Source: Saprospirales bacterium (GTDB taxonomy: Bacteria > Bacteroidota > Bacteroidia > Chitinophagales > Saprospiraceae). From it: DNA of 39,655 nt. The notes below the pieces were generated by a model. It saw only the letters and a program-made list of their open reading frames with translations, had not been told where the DNA came from and did not search any database. The stretch's first letter is position 1; every line of letters begins with the position of its first letter. The stretch covers positions 1 to 39,655 of the forward strand of contig PAAY01000002.1 of the NCBI GenBank assembly GCA_002698985.1, written 5' to 3'. Shown piece by piece: positions 7,490 to 15,624 of the stretch. The position numbers and the translations under genes are program-made.

Positions 7490-10400
7490 TTAATTGTTGT
7501 TCCCGATGATCAATCGCTCCGTAAACTGCCTGTTGCCGGAACCTGCTCCGACACCTGGGGAGGTGAATGAAACGAAATAAAGGCCGGGGCTGAGCTCCCG
7601 CAAATCCAGGGTAGTGCCCGTGCTGCCCGCCGCCATTGTTTTCTTCGTCAAAACCTGGCCCAGGGCATTGCTCACAGAGATGCCGATTTCCGTCTCCAAC
7701 GGGCGATCTGTTTTTACGAAGAAAAGGCCGGAACTGGGATTGGGCCAAAGTTCGAACCGGGTGTTCAGCAGTTCGTAGGTGGCCGTGTATTGCACCTTAA
7801 ACGGAACCGCCGGGCTGACCACCGTGCCGCAGGCATTGGCAAAGACGACCCGCCAGAAAAAGCTCTGACCGTGGTCGTGCAGCGGGAAGCTGGTAGTCAG
7901 TGTGGTGCCGGTCAGGTTTTCTTCGAAAACGGTGTTGCTGAAGGCCTCGTCGGTAGCGACTTGCAGGGTGTATGTTGAAGCGCCACTTCCAGGCTCCCAG
8001 GTGAAAGTATATTCCGGTCCTTCCAGCACCTCCGTTGCCGCAGGCGACAAGAGATTTCCGGCCACCGGAATGCCCAATACTTCAACAGTGAAACTGTCGG
8101 CCACCGCATGCACCCCGTCGTCACCCAGCAAGTGAATGGTGTACTGGCCGGGATCGACACCCTCGAGTGTCAGCGTCCAGGTCGTTTCCCCGTCGGGTAA
8201 AACAGGGTTCTGACTAAAGGTCATGTCAGCATTGGCCGGCAGGCCGACGACAGAAATGGTCACCCCGTCTGAGGTGAAGCAGGACCCCACATCCACCTGG
8301 CTGCTAAGGGTATCGGTGGTGCAGGCCGTGAAGCTTTCGCCATCGGAGCTGAAGGTCAGGTCGTCCATGGTGGTGAAACTCCAGACTTCCGACAGGCTGG
8401 CGCCGCAATCGCCCAGGGCTTCCACCTGCCAGTAATAGGTGGTGCAAAAATCCAGGTTGGAGATGGTCTGGGAAGTGCCGGTCGTTGACTGAACCAGGAT
8501 GAGGTCGTTCATGAGGGAATCCCCGGCCAACCTGACGATGTAGTTATCTGCGCCGTCGGCGGGCTGCCATTGCAGCGGTATGGCCAGTTGCTGGCCGGTG
8601 GCGGCATTTGGCGGAAAGCTGAGCTGTGAAACTGCCGGCGATCCCGTCACCTCCCAAACCAGGGTGTAGCTGGCTGTGTCGCTGCCTCCGATGGCAGTGA
8701 TGGTGAGCGGGTAGCTGCCGGCCTCATTGGTGGGGCTGATGGTCATCGAGACCACAGCACCCGGTGCGGCCGGATTGGGCATAAATCCTGCTGTTGCGTC
8801 GGGTGGCAGGCCTGTTACGGTGAGGTTGACAGGTTCGCTTTCGCTGAATCCGGTTCCCAGAATCAACTCCACGGCCAGGCCATCGGTTACGCAGGTATTG
8901 GCTTCCGTCTGGGTGGAAAATACGCTCACCTCATCGGGTATGGTGGCGCAGAATTCCATGCCCCACCCCCTGAGCTGACCCCCATCCTCGTCTGCATCGT
9001 CATGTACGGTGAGGGTCCAGGTTCCCTGGATGGGTTCGCCATTGAAAGCAGCTAAATTTTGGAGGGGCTGGAAAGTGCCTGCAATTGCAGGCGGGTCATC
9101 ATTGCACATGAAATCCAGTGCCGGATAAGGCAATGTCGCCTCATCGTCAAAGCTGACGAGTATGTCATCGCTGTCACAATCGCCATCATCCGGGTTTGCC
9201 ATCAGTGTGATGGTGGTGCCTTGCGGGCTGGTCAGTTCCACCCTCAGGTCGCCCACCCAGGTGTGGGCAATGTCGAGATCGATGAGGTTGATATCCTCCA
9301 CAAAGCCTCCTGAATTGATCTCGATGGTAGAAGTTATGGAAGGCGTTCCGTTGGAGGAGATTGTCAAAGGCACGTCTTCGGCTATTTTCGAAGAGCAGTA
9401 AATGCCAGCCACGGTAAAACGCCGGAATTCTGACCAATCGCTGCTGCCGCAGGCATTGCTGCTTTGTACCCGCCAAAAGTAGGTTTCCTGTGAAATGAGG
9501 CCGGCCTGTAAGGTCAATGTGCCGGTTGTCAACCCATCCAAATCCTGGATCAAGTTGGTGAAATTGGAATCTGAAGCGAGCTGGAAATGGTAATTGCTGA
9601 AAGCCTGGGTTTCCCAGCCGAAAGTCGGATTGGTGGCTGCACCCTGGGCGTTGTCGGCCGGCTCCAGCAATACCGGCACTGCAGGAGGCGCCTGCACGAT
9701 GGTCAGCAACAGCGTTGAGCCATTGCTCTCTGTGCTGTCCGTTCCGGAAATGTCAAATTCATATTGCCCTTCGGGTAAAGCCTGGGTGTTGCCGACGGTG
9801 AGCACCACGGTATCGCCGGGCAGCATGGGGTTGGCAGAGAAGGTGGCTGTCAGGGAATCCGGCAGACCACTGATACTCAACCAGACGCTGTCTGCGAAAT
9901 TTTCACTGACAGTGATGAGAAACTGGCCATCCGCCGGGGCACACACGGCTTGTTCATCCTGCACCGCTTCCACAAAGTAGGCGCATTGCCGCTGTGAACG
10001 GCCATCCAGAACAAGGGTTCCAGTATTGTCGGGGTCCAGCCAGTCTTTCAGCCGGGTGGACGGGGTGCCGCCCCCCTCCCAACTGGTATGCAGCCAGCCG
10101 AAAAAGTCGGAATCATCGTTGCCACAGGCAGCACCGCCGCCATGGAGCTGGCCCACTACCCGCTTATGTTTGTTGAAGAGCGGGGAGCCGGAGCTGCCTC
10201 CCTCCGTGGTTCCAATGTCCCAGTCGGGAACGGCTACGTGATCGCCATTGGGATTTGGCGAGTAGCCAAAGTAATCGGAGATGTAAGTTTCCTGAAAGGA
10301 AAAAGAGATGCGCTTTTCGTCGGTATTTGGGTGGTGCACACAAATTACCGAATCACCGGGCGAGACATCGGTGGCATCCCATCCGGCAAAGAAAGCATCC

Positions 10401-11341
10401 GCTGTTTCTGAAACGGGATCATCGAATTCCACGAGGGTGAAATCCGAGGGGCTGTATCCGGCCCGGAATATGGCTCCTGTGTTGAAATCATTGAGAAGCC
10501 CATCGCCCGGGCCACCGCTTTGTGGGCTGCCCGGCTGCCGGCAGGTACTGTTCTGAAAATTCCAGTAGGCAACCAGCGATGGAGCACTGTTTTGAGTGAT
10601 TCCGCAGTGAAAAGCGGTCATGAAGAGCGGTGCACAGTCCTGCCGGGTGTTGTTGATGAGGAAGCCGGTGCAGAAAGTGCCACCACCGAGTCCTATCACT
10701 GCCACGCTCTGGATGATGTCCCGATACTCGTCCACGATCTCCCAGCCGTCGGCAGCGCCGCAAAGCACGTCCAGGTTGCAGGAGCCGGAGAGCAGGTCGG
10801 CAAAACCGAGGAAGTCGTGGTTGACGTAGCTGAGTTGGAGTTGCAGCAGGTCTTTGTTTTCCTTCGGCAACTTCACCTCGATGACGATTTCGTCACCTTT
10901 CAGCACGGGGGTCCACAGTTGTTCGTGTTCTTCGTTGTCGGCCGGGGTAAATGGCCCTTGCACTTCATTGCCGGAAGGCGAGTACAGTACAAGGCTGCCT
11001 CCCTCCGGCATCTGGTACCTGGTGAAACCCAGGTTGAGCGATTTTGCCCCTTCGGAAAAAATGCGCAAACGCCAGACGGCATGGCCGGTGGCAGTATAGT
11101 CCCAGGTGCCGGCATTTTCCGGGCTGATGTCCACCGGGATGTTGACGGCAAAGCGGGGAGCCACACCGGGGCCGCGGCGGTTCAGTTCCTCATCGAGGAG
11201 GGCCTCGTTGTCCTGTTTGGGAAGCACCACCCTGTCCACCTCCGAAAGCGGGGTTTTGACTTTGGTGATGCGGGGATCGTTCTGACTGAAAAGCGTTGCG
11301 ACGAAAAGAATAGCAAGCAGTGAAGTGAGGGTCCGTTTCAT
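7490..11341 (-). CDS. Secreted lysyl-endopeptidase-like serine protease with P domain and T9SS sorting signal
   Basis: A 1283-residue exported protein. N-terminal signal peptide (about 1-19, ending LFSQ). The protease region (about 190-450) is trypsin-like and resembles Achromobacter lysyl endopeptidase: H245 in MTAFHC, a likely D300 in SDFTLVEF and S384 in GGSSGSPLF. A proprotein-convertase-type P domain covers about 650-800 (DLDIAHTWVGDLRVEL ... GTWTLTVHDD). Three copies of a two-domain unit follow the protease: an Ig-like segment starting around VCAPADGQF, CVTDGLAVEL and CTTDTLSSQV, each followed by a fibronectin III-like segment with a (Y/F)xW(R/Q)V core. The C-terminus (about 1205-1283, ELWPNPSSG ... 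LSPGLYFVSF) is a T9SS sorting domain, predicting passage through the outer membrane and surface attachment or release. Substrate unknown; protein degradation for nutrition is the likely role. Confidence 0.9.
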   Translation of the reverse strand: MKRTLTSLLAILFVATLFSQNDPRITKVKTPLSEVDRVVLPKQDNEALLDEELNRRGPGVAPRFAVNIPVDISPENAGTWDYTATGHAVWRLRIFSEGAKSLNLGFTRYQMPEGGSLVLYSPSGNEVQGPFTPADNEEHEQLWTPVLKGDEIVIEVKLPKENKDLLQLQLSYVNHDFLGFADLLSGSCNLDVLCGAADGWEIVDEYRDIIQSVAVIGLGGGTFCTGFLINNTRQDCAPLFMTAFHCGITQNSAPSLVAYWNFQNSTCRQPGSPQSGGPGDGLLNDFNTGAIFRAGYSPSDFTLVEFDDPVSETADAFFAGWDATDVSPGDSVICVHHPNTDEKRISFSFQETYISDYFGYSPNPNGDHVAVPDWDIGTTEGGSSGSPLFNKHKRVVGQLHGGGAACGNDDSDFFGWLHTSWEGGGTPSTRLKDWLDPDNTGTLVLDGRSQRQCAYFVEAVQDEQAVCAPADGQFLITVSENFADSVWLSISGLPDSLTATFSANPMLPGDTVVLTVGNTQALPEGQYEFDISGTDSTESNGSTLLLTIVQAPPAVPVLLEPADNAQGAATNPTFGWETQAFSNYHFQLASDSNFTNLIQDLDGLTTGTLTLQAGLISQETYFWRVQSSNACGSSDWSEFRRFTVAGIYCSSKIAEDVPLTISSNGTPSITSTIEINSGGFVEDINLIDLDIAHTWVGDLRVELTSPQGTTITLMANPDDGDCDSDDILVSFDDEATLPYPALDFMCNDDPPAIAGTFQPLQNLAAFNGEPIQGTWTLTVHDDADEDGGQLRGWGMEFCATIPDEVSVFSTQTEANTCVTDGLAVELILGTGFSESEPVNLTVTGLPPDATAGFMPNPAAPGAVVSMTISPTNEAGSYPLTITAIGGSDTASYTLVWEVTGSPAVSQLSFPPNAATGQQLAIPLQWQPADGADNYIVRLAGDSLMNDLILVQSTTGTSQTISNLDFCTTYYWQVEALGDCGASLSEVWSFTTMDDLTFSSDGESFTACTTDTLSSQVDVGSCFTSDGVTISVVGLPANADMTFSQNPVLPDGETTWTLTLEGVDPGQYTIHLLGDDGVHAVADSFTVEVLGIPVAGNLLSPAATEVLEGPEYTFTWEPGSGASTYTLQVATDEAFSNTVFEENLTGTTLTTSFPLHDHGQSFFWRVVFANACGTVVSPAVPFKVQYTATYELLNTRFELWPNPSSGLFFVKTDRPLETEIGISVSNALGQVLTKKTMAAGSTGTTLDLRELSPGLYFVSFTSPGVGAGSGNRQFTERLIIGNNN

Positions 11342-11380
11342 TTTAAGGCAGTAAAGGTTGTGAGCAATGATGAGTTGGCA

Positions 11381-11398
11381 AAGGGCAAGTTAGCCCTT
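11381..11398 (-). terminator. Weak hairpin between the oxidoreductase and the protease gene
   Basis: AAGGGC and GCCCTT arms around AAGTTA, followed on the minus strand by only TTT then GCC. It could weakly terminate the upstream oxidoreductase transcript. It also overlaps TAACTTGC on the minus strand, one step from a -7 box for the protease gene. Confidence 0.35.
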
Positions 11399-11475
11399 GC
11401 TCCAGTTTTGCCGAAGGGGAAAAATGATTTTGAGACGATGACTGACAAAAAGGACTGAAAACGGACAGAGCCGGC

Positions 11476-12843
11476 TCACCAGGCCTGCGTCACTCCGGGG
11501 ATGGCACAGGGGTAAAGGCCGTCCTCACCAGGCAGCACCTTGGGCAGGGTGTCCCAGGTATAGGCCTCCGGTTGCAGGTTCAATTCGGAATTCAGAGCGG
11601 TGTTCCAGTCGACTTCTTTTCCTGAATAAGTGGCCATGCGGCCCATGATGGCGGTCATGGTGGCGATAGCTCCATTCTCCGCATCGGCAAAGCGAAAATC
11701 GCCTTTGGCAACGGCCTCGAACAGCATGTCGTGCTCTACCTGGTAAGGATTCGGGTCGCCGGAGCCGTTGTGCTTGTAGATTTCGCTGCCTCCCCGGCTG
11801 AGCAAATGCCCAGGGCGGGGTGCGGAGCCGTTGCTGCCCTGGAAACCCTCCGTCACGGCGACGACGGTGCCCGGCTGATGGCGGCATTGGCTGTAAATGC
11901 GACTGCCGTCTTCGTATTTGAATTCCACGAAATGGTGGTCGAAGATTTCTCCGTAATCCGGGCCGATGCGCACCTGCCTGCCGCCCATGCCCTGGGCTTT
12001 TACGGGATGACCGTTTTTCACCCAGTTGGCCACGTCGAGATTGTGGATGTGCTGTTCGCAGATGTGGTCACCGCAGAGCCAGTTGAAATAATACCAGTTG
12101 CGCATCTGGTATTCCATTTCGGTGAGTTGCCGGCCGGCATCCCTTTCCAGGTCGGCCCGCTTTTTCACCCAAACACCTTCACTGTTCCAATAAACCCTGC
12201 CACTGAGGATGTCGCCAATGGCACCGGCGTGGATCATCTCCACCCACTTCATGTACTTCGCTTCGTAATGGCGCTGCAAGCCCACCACCACGTTCAGTTT
12301 TTTCCTTTTTGCTTCTTCGGCTGCCGCCAAAACCCTTCTCACACCGGGTGCATCGGTAGCCACGGGTTTTTCCATGAAGATGTGCTTACCCTGCCTGACA
12401 GCCTCTTCAAAATGGATGGGCCGGAACCCCGGCGGGGTGGTCAGAATTACCACATCAGCCAAGGCAATGGCCTTTTTATAGGCATCAAATCCTGTGAATT
12501 TGTGTTCTTCCTGAACGTCGATCCGGGAGCTGATGTCCACTTCCCCGCTGCCGGCATCGCCTGAGAGCAGGTATTTCAAACTGCTGTCGATGCGATCCCG
12601 GAAAGCATCAGCCATGGCCACCAGCTTTACGTTTTGAGCAGTTGATAGCGCCTGTGCAGCCGCTCCCGTACCTCGCCCCCCGCAGCCGACGAGAGCCACT
12701 TTGATGCTGTCGTCACCGTCGAGGTGTACCCTCGCAGCCAGTGCCGACGGGATGAACAATGCCGATCCGGTGAACAATGCGGCGTTTTTCACGAAAGAGC
12801 GGCGCCCTTCCGGGTTGGATTTGGAATTGTTGCGTTGTGCCAT
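11476..12843 (-). CDS. Gfo/Idh/MocA-family oxidoreductase with Tat-type signal
   Basis: NAD(P)-dependent oxidoreductase of the glucose-fructose oxidoreductase family. I take the start at 12843 (455 residues): the protein then opens with a short polar stretch and a twin-arginine-like signal, RRSFVK, followed by a hydrophobic segment ending PSALAA (to about residue 37), the usual form in exported members of this family in Bacteroidota. The Rossmann motif VGCGGRGTG follows directly and EKPVA marks the family's catalytic-domain entry. A longer frame to 12945 exists but would bury the signal behind 34 extra residues. Substrate cannot be told; exported members typically act on sugars or sugar acids. 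Export with bound cofactor through Tat is inferred. Confidence 0.88.
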   Translation of the reverse strand: MAQRNNSKSNPEGRRSFVKNAALFTGSALFIPSALAARVHLDGDDSIKVALVGCGGRGTGAAAQALSTAQNVKLVAMADAFRDRIDSSLKYLLSGDAGSGEVDISSRIDVQEEHKFTGFDAYKKAIALADVVILTTPPGFRPIHFEEAVRQGKHIFMEKPVATDAPGVRRVLAAAEEAKRKKLNVVVGLQRHYEAKYMKWVEMIHAGAIGDILSGRVYWNSEGVWVKKRADLERDAGRQLTEMEYQMRNWYYFNWLCGDHICEQHIHNLDVANWVKNGHPVKAQGMGGRQVRIGPDYGEIFDHHFVEFKYEDGSRIYSQCRHQPGTVVAVTEGFQGSNGSAPRPGHLLSRGGSEIYKHNGSGDPNPYQVEHDMLFEAVAKGDFRFADAENGAIATMTAIMGRMATYSGKEVDWNTALNSELNLQPEAYTWDTLPKVLPGEDGLYPCAIPGVTQAW

Positions 12844-12945
12844 GGTAATAGTATTAGCGTTGATTTGCGGTAGGTTCCCTGAAGGTTTCCAAGGCCAATG
12901 ATCGTAAATCCACCTTGCATATTCAAGCGGCGTTCCAGAAAACAC

Positions 12946-12981
12946 AAATGGGGTTGATGAATCCTGTCATCAACCCCATTT
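12946..12981 (-). terminator. Perfect 15-bp hairpin downstream of the lytic transglycosylase
   Basis: Positions 12946-12960 and 12967-12981 are perfect inverted repeats (AAATGGGGTTGATGA arm, 6-nt loop). On the minus strand it is followed by TTTGTGTTTTC. It lies 19 nt after the transglycosylase stop, so it most likely ends that transcript. Confidence 0.8.
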
Positions 12982-12999
12982 CCGGCCTTGCAAAGGGCA

Positions 13000-14424
13000 T
13001 CATTTAGATACCCGTTTCACAAGCCTGTTGATCTTGCCTTCGATGCTGCGTTTCCACTTTGGACTCTCCATGTGGGCCCTGTATTCATCGTAGTTCTTCT
13101 GGCCCTGCCCCATTACCAGCATAGACCACAACTCGAGGGTAAAGGGCGTCTGCTCGGGTGCGGAGATCTGCGCAACCGTTTTCATTTCCGGATAGGCCAA
13201 GACCTGCGGAATGGCAACCATGCGGCGGGCCGGGTCCAGCCGTTTAGGCAGCTTTACCTTTTTGACGATGATCTTTTCTTCGCCAAAGTGGCGCTCTTCC
13301 ACCGGAAACCAGGCTATGAGGTTTTGCCCCGGGCGAAGCTTGCTGCCGTGAAGATCGTTCCACAATTGCAAACTGTAAACGGAGCAGCCAAAGGTCCTGG
13401 CAAGGTCCTGCAACTTATCGCCTTTCACCACCGTGTAGTCGGCTTTGAAGTAGAATTCCGAGGCGTTGTATTCTGCTGTGTCCACGAGGGGAGGCAGCTC
13501 CACCTCTTCTGCTGGCTTTTCGCCATCGAGCTGTTGGGTTTCCAGGTATTCTTTCAGGGCCGGGATCACCCTTTTGGGAAGAATGACGAAATGCCCTTTT
13601 TCACTTCCGGGAACGCTTCCCCTCCGGAAATGTGGGTTCAAGGCTTTCACCACTTCCAGGGGCAAACCGGTTACGGCAGCAATGGTAGTGAACTTGAGCG
13701 GATGATAGACTTTGAAAGCCTCGATCAATTGCATGTCGAGGTGGGGCCATTCGGGTTGTACATCGTGCTCTTTGTAAAAATTGACGATGTAAGCTGCACC
13801 GATGAATGCAGGCACGAAGCGCCGTGTCTCCCTGGGCAGGTATCTGGAAATGGCCCAGTAATCATCGGCACCGGCTCTGCGCTGAGCCCTCAGTATGGTT
13901 CCGGCTCCGGCGTTGTAAGCGGCCAATGCAAGTTCCCAGCTTCCGAAGCGCTCATACAAGCGGGCCAGGTATTTCATGGCCGCCTCGGTAGAGCTGTGTG
14001 GGCAACTGCGCTCATCCACCGTGCGGTTGATGGTCAGGCCGTAGAGCCTGCCCGTTTGCCGCATGAACTGCCAAAGACCGCCGGCGCCCACCGGAGAGCG
14101 GGCATTGGGGTTCAGCGCTGATTCAACAATGGCCAGGTATTTAAGGTCTTTGGGCAGGTTGTGCTCCTCGAGGTACTTTTCAAAAATCGGAAAATAGGTG
14201 GCCGTACGGCCAATGACGATGGCCGCACTGCGTTTGCTGCGGCCCAGGTAAGTGCGTATGTAGCGCTCAACATCGGTATTGTAACGCGGCTCAACGATCA
14301 AATCCATGGATTCGATTCGCTCGCGTATTTCCGAAGTGTTGAAAGGGGTACTTGCAGAAGAAAAGTTCGAGAACAGAGCGCTAACCATTGCCAGCAAAAA
14401 GCTGAACAACTGAGAGGGTTTCAT
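13000..14424 (-). CDS. MltD-like lytic transglycosylase with LysM domain
   Basis: A 474-residue cell-wall enzyme that should cleave the MurNAc-GlcNAc bond of peptidoglycan by an SLT-type (family GH23) mechanism. A signal peptide covers about 1-24. The catalytic domain (about 80-220) has the expected glutamate E101 in VESALNP, then GAGGLWQFM (113-121) and AAYNAGAGT (168-176). One LysM peptidoglycan-binding domain lies at about 328-372 (YTVVKGDKLQDLA ... LRPGQNLIAWF). E. coli MltD is similar in layout but usually carries two or more LysM units. A -7 box at 14615-14622 gives a leader of about 185 nt. A strong hairpin terminator follows at 12946-12981. Confidence 0.92.
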   Translation of the reverse strand: MKPSQLFSFLLAMVSALFSNFSSASTPFNTSEIRERIESMDLIVEPRYNTDVERYIRTYLGRSKRSAAIVIGRTATYFPIFEKYLEEHNLPKDLKYLAIVESALNPNARSPVGAGGLWQFMRQTGRLYGLTINRTVDERSCPHSSTEAAMKYLARLYERFGSWELALAAYNAGAGTILRAQRRAGADDYWAISRYLPRETRRFVPAFIGAAYIVNFYKEHDVQPEWPHLDMQLIEAFKVYHPLKFTTIAAVTGLPLEVVKALNPHFRRGSVPGSEKGHFVILPKRVIPALKEYLETQQLDGEKPAEEVELPPLVDTAEYNASEFYFKADYTVVKGDKLQDLARTFGCSVYSLQLWNDLHGSKLRPGQNLIAWFPVEERHFGEEKIIVKKVKLPKRLDPARRMVAIPQVLAYPEMKTVAQISAPEQTPFTLELWSMLVMGQGQKNYDEYRAHMESPKWKRSIEGKINRLVKRVSK

Positions 14425-14614
14425 ATAATGCTCGATTCGTTAACAATTGGCGATTTCGCTTCCGTCCTCAATTTGTCGCTGAACAATCAGCCCCGCTTGT
14501 TCAAATTGGCTCCAGTTGGCCAAAGACCCTTTGCGGTTCTATGCGAATCGCCGTGATTCATGTGTAGTTTTCGAAGCTCCGGTTAAGAATTGCAAGCCTT
14601 GGGCTGATGCGCCG

Positions 14615-14641
14615 CAAAGGTAACAAGTTGTTTAAATTCAA
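14615..14641 (-). promoter_or_regulatory. Candidate promoter for the lytic transglycosylase
   Basis: On the minus strand TTG (14641-14639) is followed after 16 nt by TACCTTTG (14622-14615), an exact -7 box. The spacer is shorter than the usual 19-21 nt. Predicted start near 14608. Confidence 0.5.
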
Positions 14642-14740
14642 GGCATGGAAACCCCCTGACAGGCCTTTGGTTCAATGAAAAGGAAAGATTTTGGAGGAGA
14701 AAATGGACTGCCATGGGCCAGCAGCCCGTGTTTTGCGACG

Positions 14741-14775
14741 AAAAAAAAGAGGTCAAGGCTGTGTTGCCCTGACCC
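14741..14775 (-). terminator. Orphan minus-strand terminator
   Basis: On the minus strand GGTCAGGGC pairs with GCCTTGACC (one G-U) around AACACA and is followed by TC and eight Ts (14748-14741). The nearest upstream minus-strand gene, hsp20, already has its own strong terminator, so this one needs another transcript. Confidence 0.7.
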
Positions 14776-14858
14776 CCTGAATAAACACCTAAAACCCTAT
14801 TAGTCTATCTTTCGCAACCCGGTTTTCCGGGTCTGTTGCTTTGCTTCATTGTGAACGA
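14741..14858 (-). ncRNA. Candidate small transcript, possibly with a 14-residue reading frame
   Basis: Bounded upstream by a weak promoter-like TTTTTGCACCTATAC (14877-14863) and downstream by the orphan terminator. Inside is a hairpin ACCCGG-AAAA-CCGGGT with GCAA/TTGC extending it, and an ATG frame 14849-14805 encoding MKQSNRPGKPGCER. Whether it is a small RNA, a leader peptide or nothing cannot be told. The rest of the 14425-14970 gap holds only the transglycosylase promoter. Confidence 0.35.
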
Positions 14859-14904
14859 CGATTTGTATAGGTGCAAAAATTCCCGATTGTTCGAAGAAGG
14901 GCAT

Positions 14905-14945
14905 AAAAAAATCGGGCGAACAGGAAAAACTCCTGTTTCGCCCGA
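14905..14945 (-). terminator. Strong terminator of hsp20
   Basis: Arms TCGGGCGAACAGGA and TCCTGTTTCGCCCGA (one bulged base) with a 5-nt loop, followed on the minus strand by seven Ts. It lies 25 nt after the hsp20 stop. Confidence 0.9.
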
Positions 14946-14970
14946 CGGGGGGTCACTTCTATGAGAAAGA

Positions 14971-15408
14971 TTATCCCACTTTGATGGTTTTAACCGGTTG
15001 AGGCTGGGCCTCTGGTTTCTTTGGCAAAGACACGTTCAACACGCCGTTTTCATACTTCGCATTGATCTTGCCTGCATCAACGGATTCAGGCAAAGTGAAG
15101 CTCCGGCTGAATTCATAGTAGCCGAATTCTTTGCGGGTGTATTTGCCTTTTTCTTCTTTGCGATCTTCTTTGTGGGCAGAAATGGTCAAAAGGTCATTGT
15201 CGACTTTTACTTCAAAATCACCTTTCTCCAATCCGGGTGCTGCCACTTCAATCTTGTACTCGTTATCGTACTCAACGATGTTGACGGCTGGCGTGGTGAG
15301 CATGTTGCCTTTGAAGAAGGTCGGCATGTCGTTGAACATCTCTTCGAAAGAATCAAATACACTTGGCAAATTGCCTTTGCGTCCGGGGAAATAACTAACC
15401 AGTTTCAT
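14971..15408 (-). CDS. hsp20: Hsp20/alpha-crystallin small heat-shock protein
   Basis: A 145-residue ATP-independent holdase chaperone that keeps unfolding proteins soluble in the cytoplasm. The alpha-crystallin domain covers about 38-130: it opens with PAVNIVEYDNEYKIEVAAPG, contains DFEVKVDNDLLTISA and ends with the conserved ENGVLNVSLPK. The N-terminal region begins MKLVSYFPGRK and is short, as in many Bacteroidota homologues. The gene stands alone between its own terminator and the carB terminator, so it is probably monocistronic. I do not see a CIRCE element; a 6-bp palindrome ATGTCA/TGACAT at 15549-15563 lies far upstream and is of unknown meaning. Confidence 0.94.
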   Translation of the reverse strand: MKLVSYFPGRKGNLPSVFDSFEEMFNDMPTFFKGNMLTTPAVNIVEYDNEYKIEVAAPGLEKGDFEVKVDNDLLTISAHKEDRKEEKGKYTRKEFGYYEFSRSFTLPESVDAGKINAKYENGVLNVSLPKKPEAQPQPVKTIKVG

Positions 15409-15563
15409 ATTTATTCAGTTTTTTATGGTTCACGGATGTGGTTGACACCCATGCCCTATCAAGGGATGTTCCACCCAGATTTTGAAGAAAAAAGGACAGA
15501 AAAGAGGTTGGAGTGGCTGCCATTATGGCCTGTTGCTCAATGGCTTCCATGTCATTGTGACAT

Positions 15564-15603
15564 AAAAAACAGAAGCCCGCTTCATCCGAAACGGGCTTCT
15601 GTT
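15564..15603 (-). terminator. Terminator of carB
   Basis: CAGAAGCCCG pairs with CGGGCTTCTG (15570-15579 and 15592-15601) and is followed on the minus strand by six Ts (15569-15564). It lies 22 nt past the carB stop. Confidence 0.88.
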
Positions 15604-15624
15604 CGTAAAACCGCTGGCTTTGGA

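Noticed and set aside
7490-7748. Separate small gene at the protease C-terminus (another frame)
   Set aside because: The main frame has a clear T9SS sorting domain there; the alternate frame is a shadow.
12844-12945. Upstream extension of the Gfo/Idh/MocA gene
   Set aside because: It would place 34 residues before a clear Tat-type signal; the ATG at 12843 is the better start.
15549-15563. ATGTCA/TGACAT palindrome as an hsp20 heat-shock operator
   Set aside because: It lies 140 bp upstream next to the carB terminator and does not match CIRCE or another known operator that I recognise.
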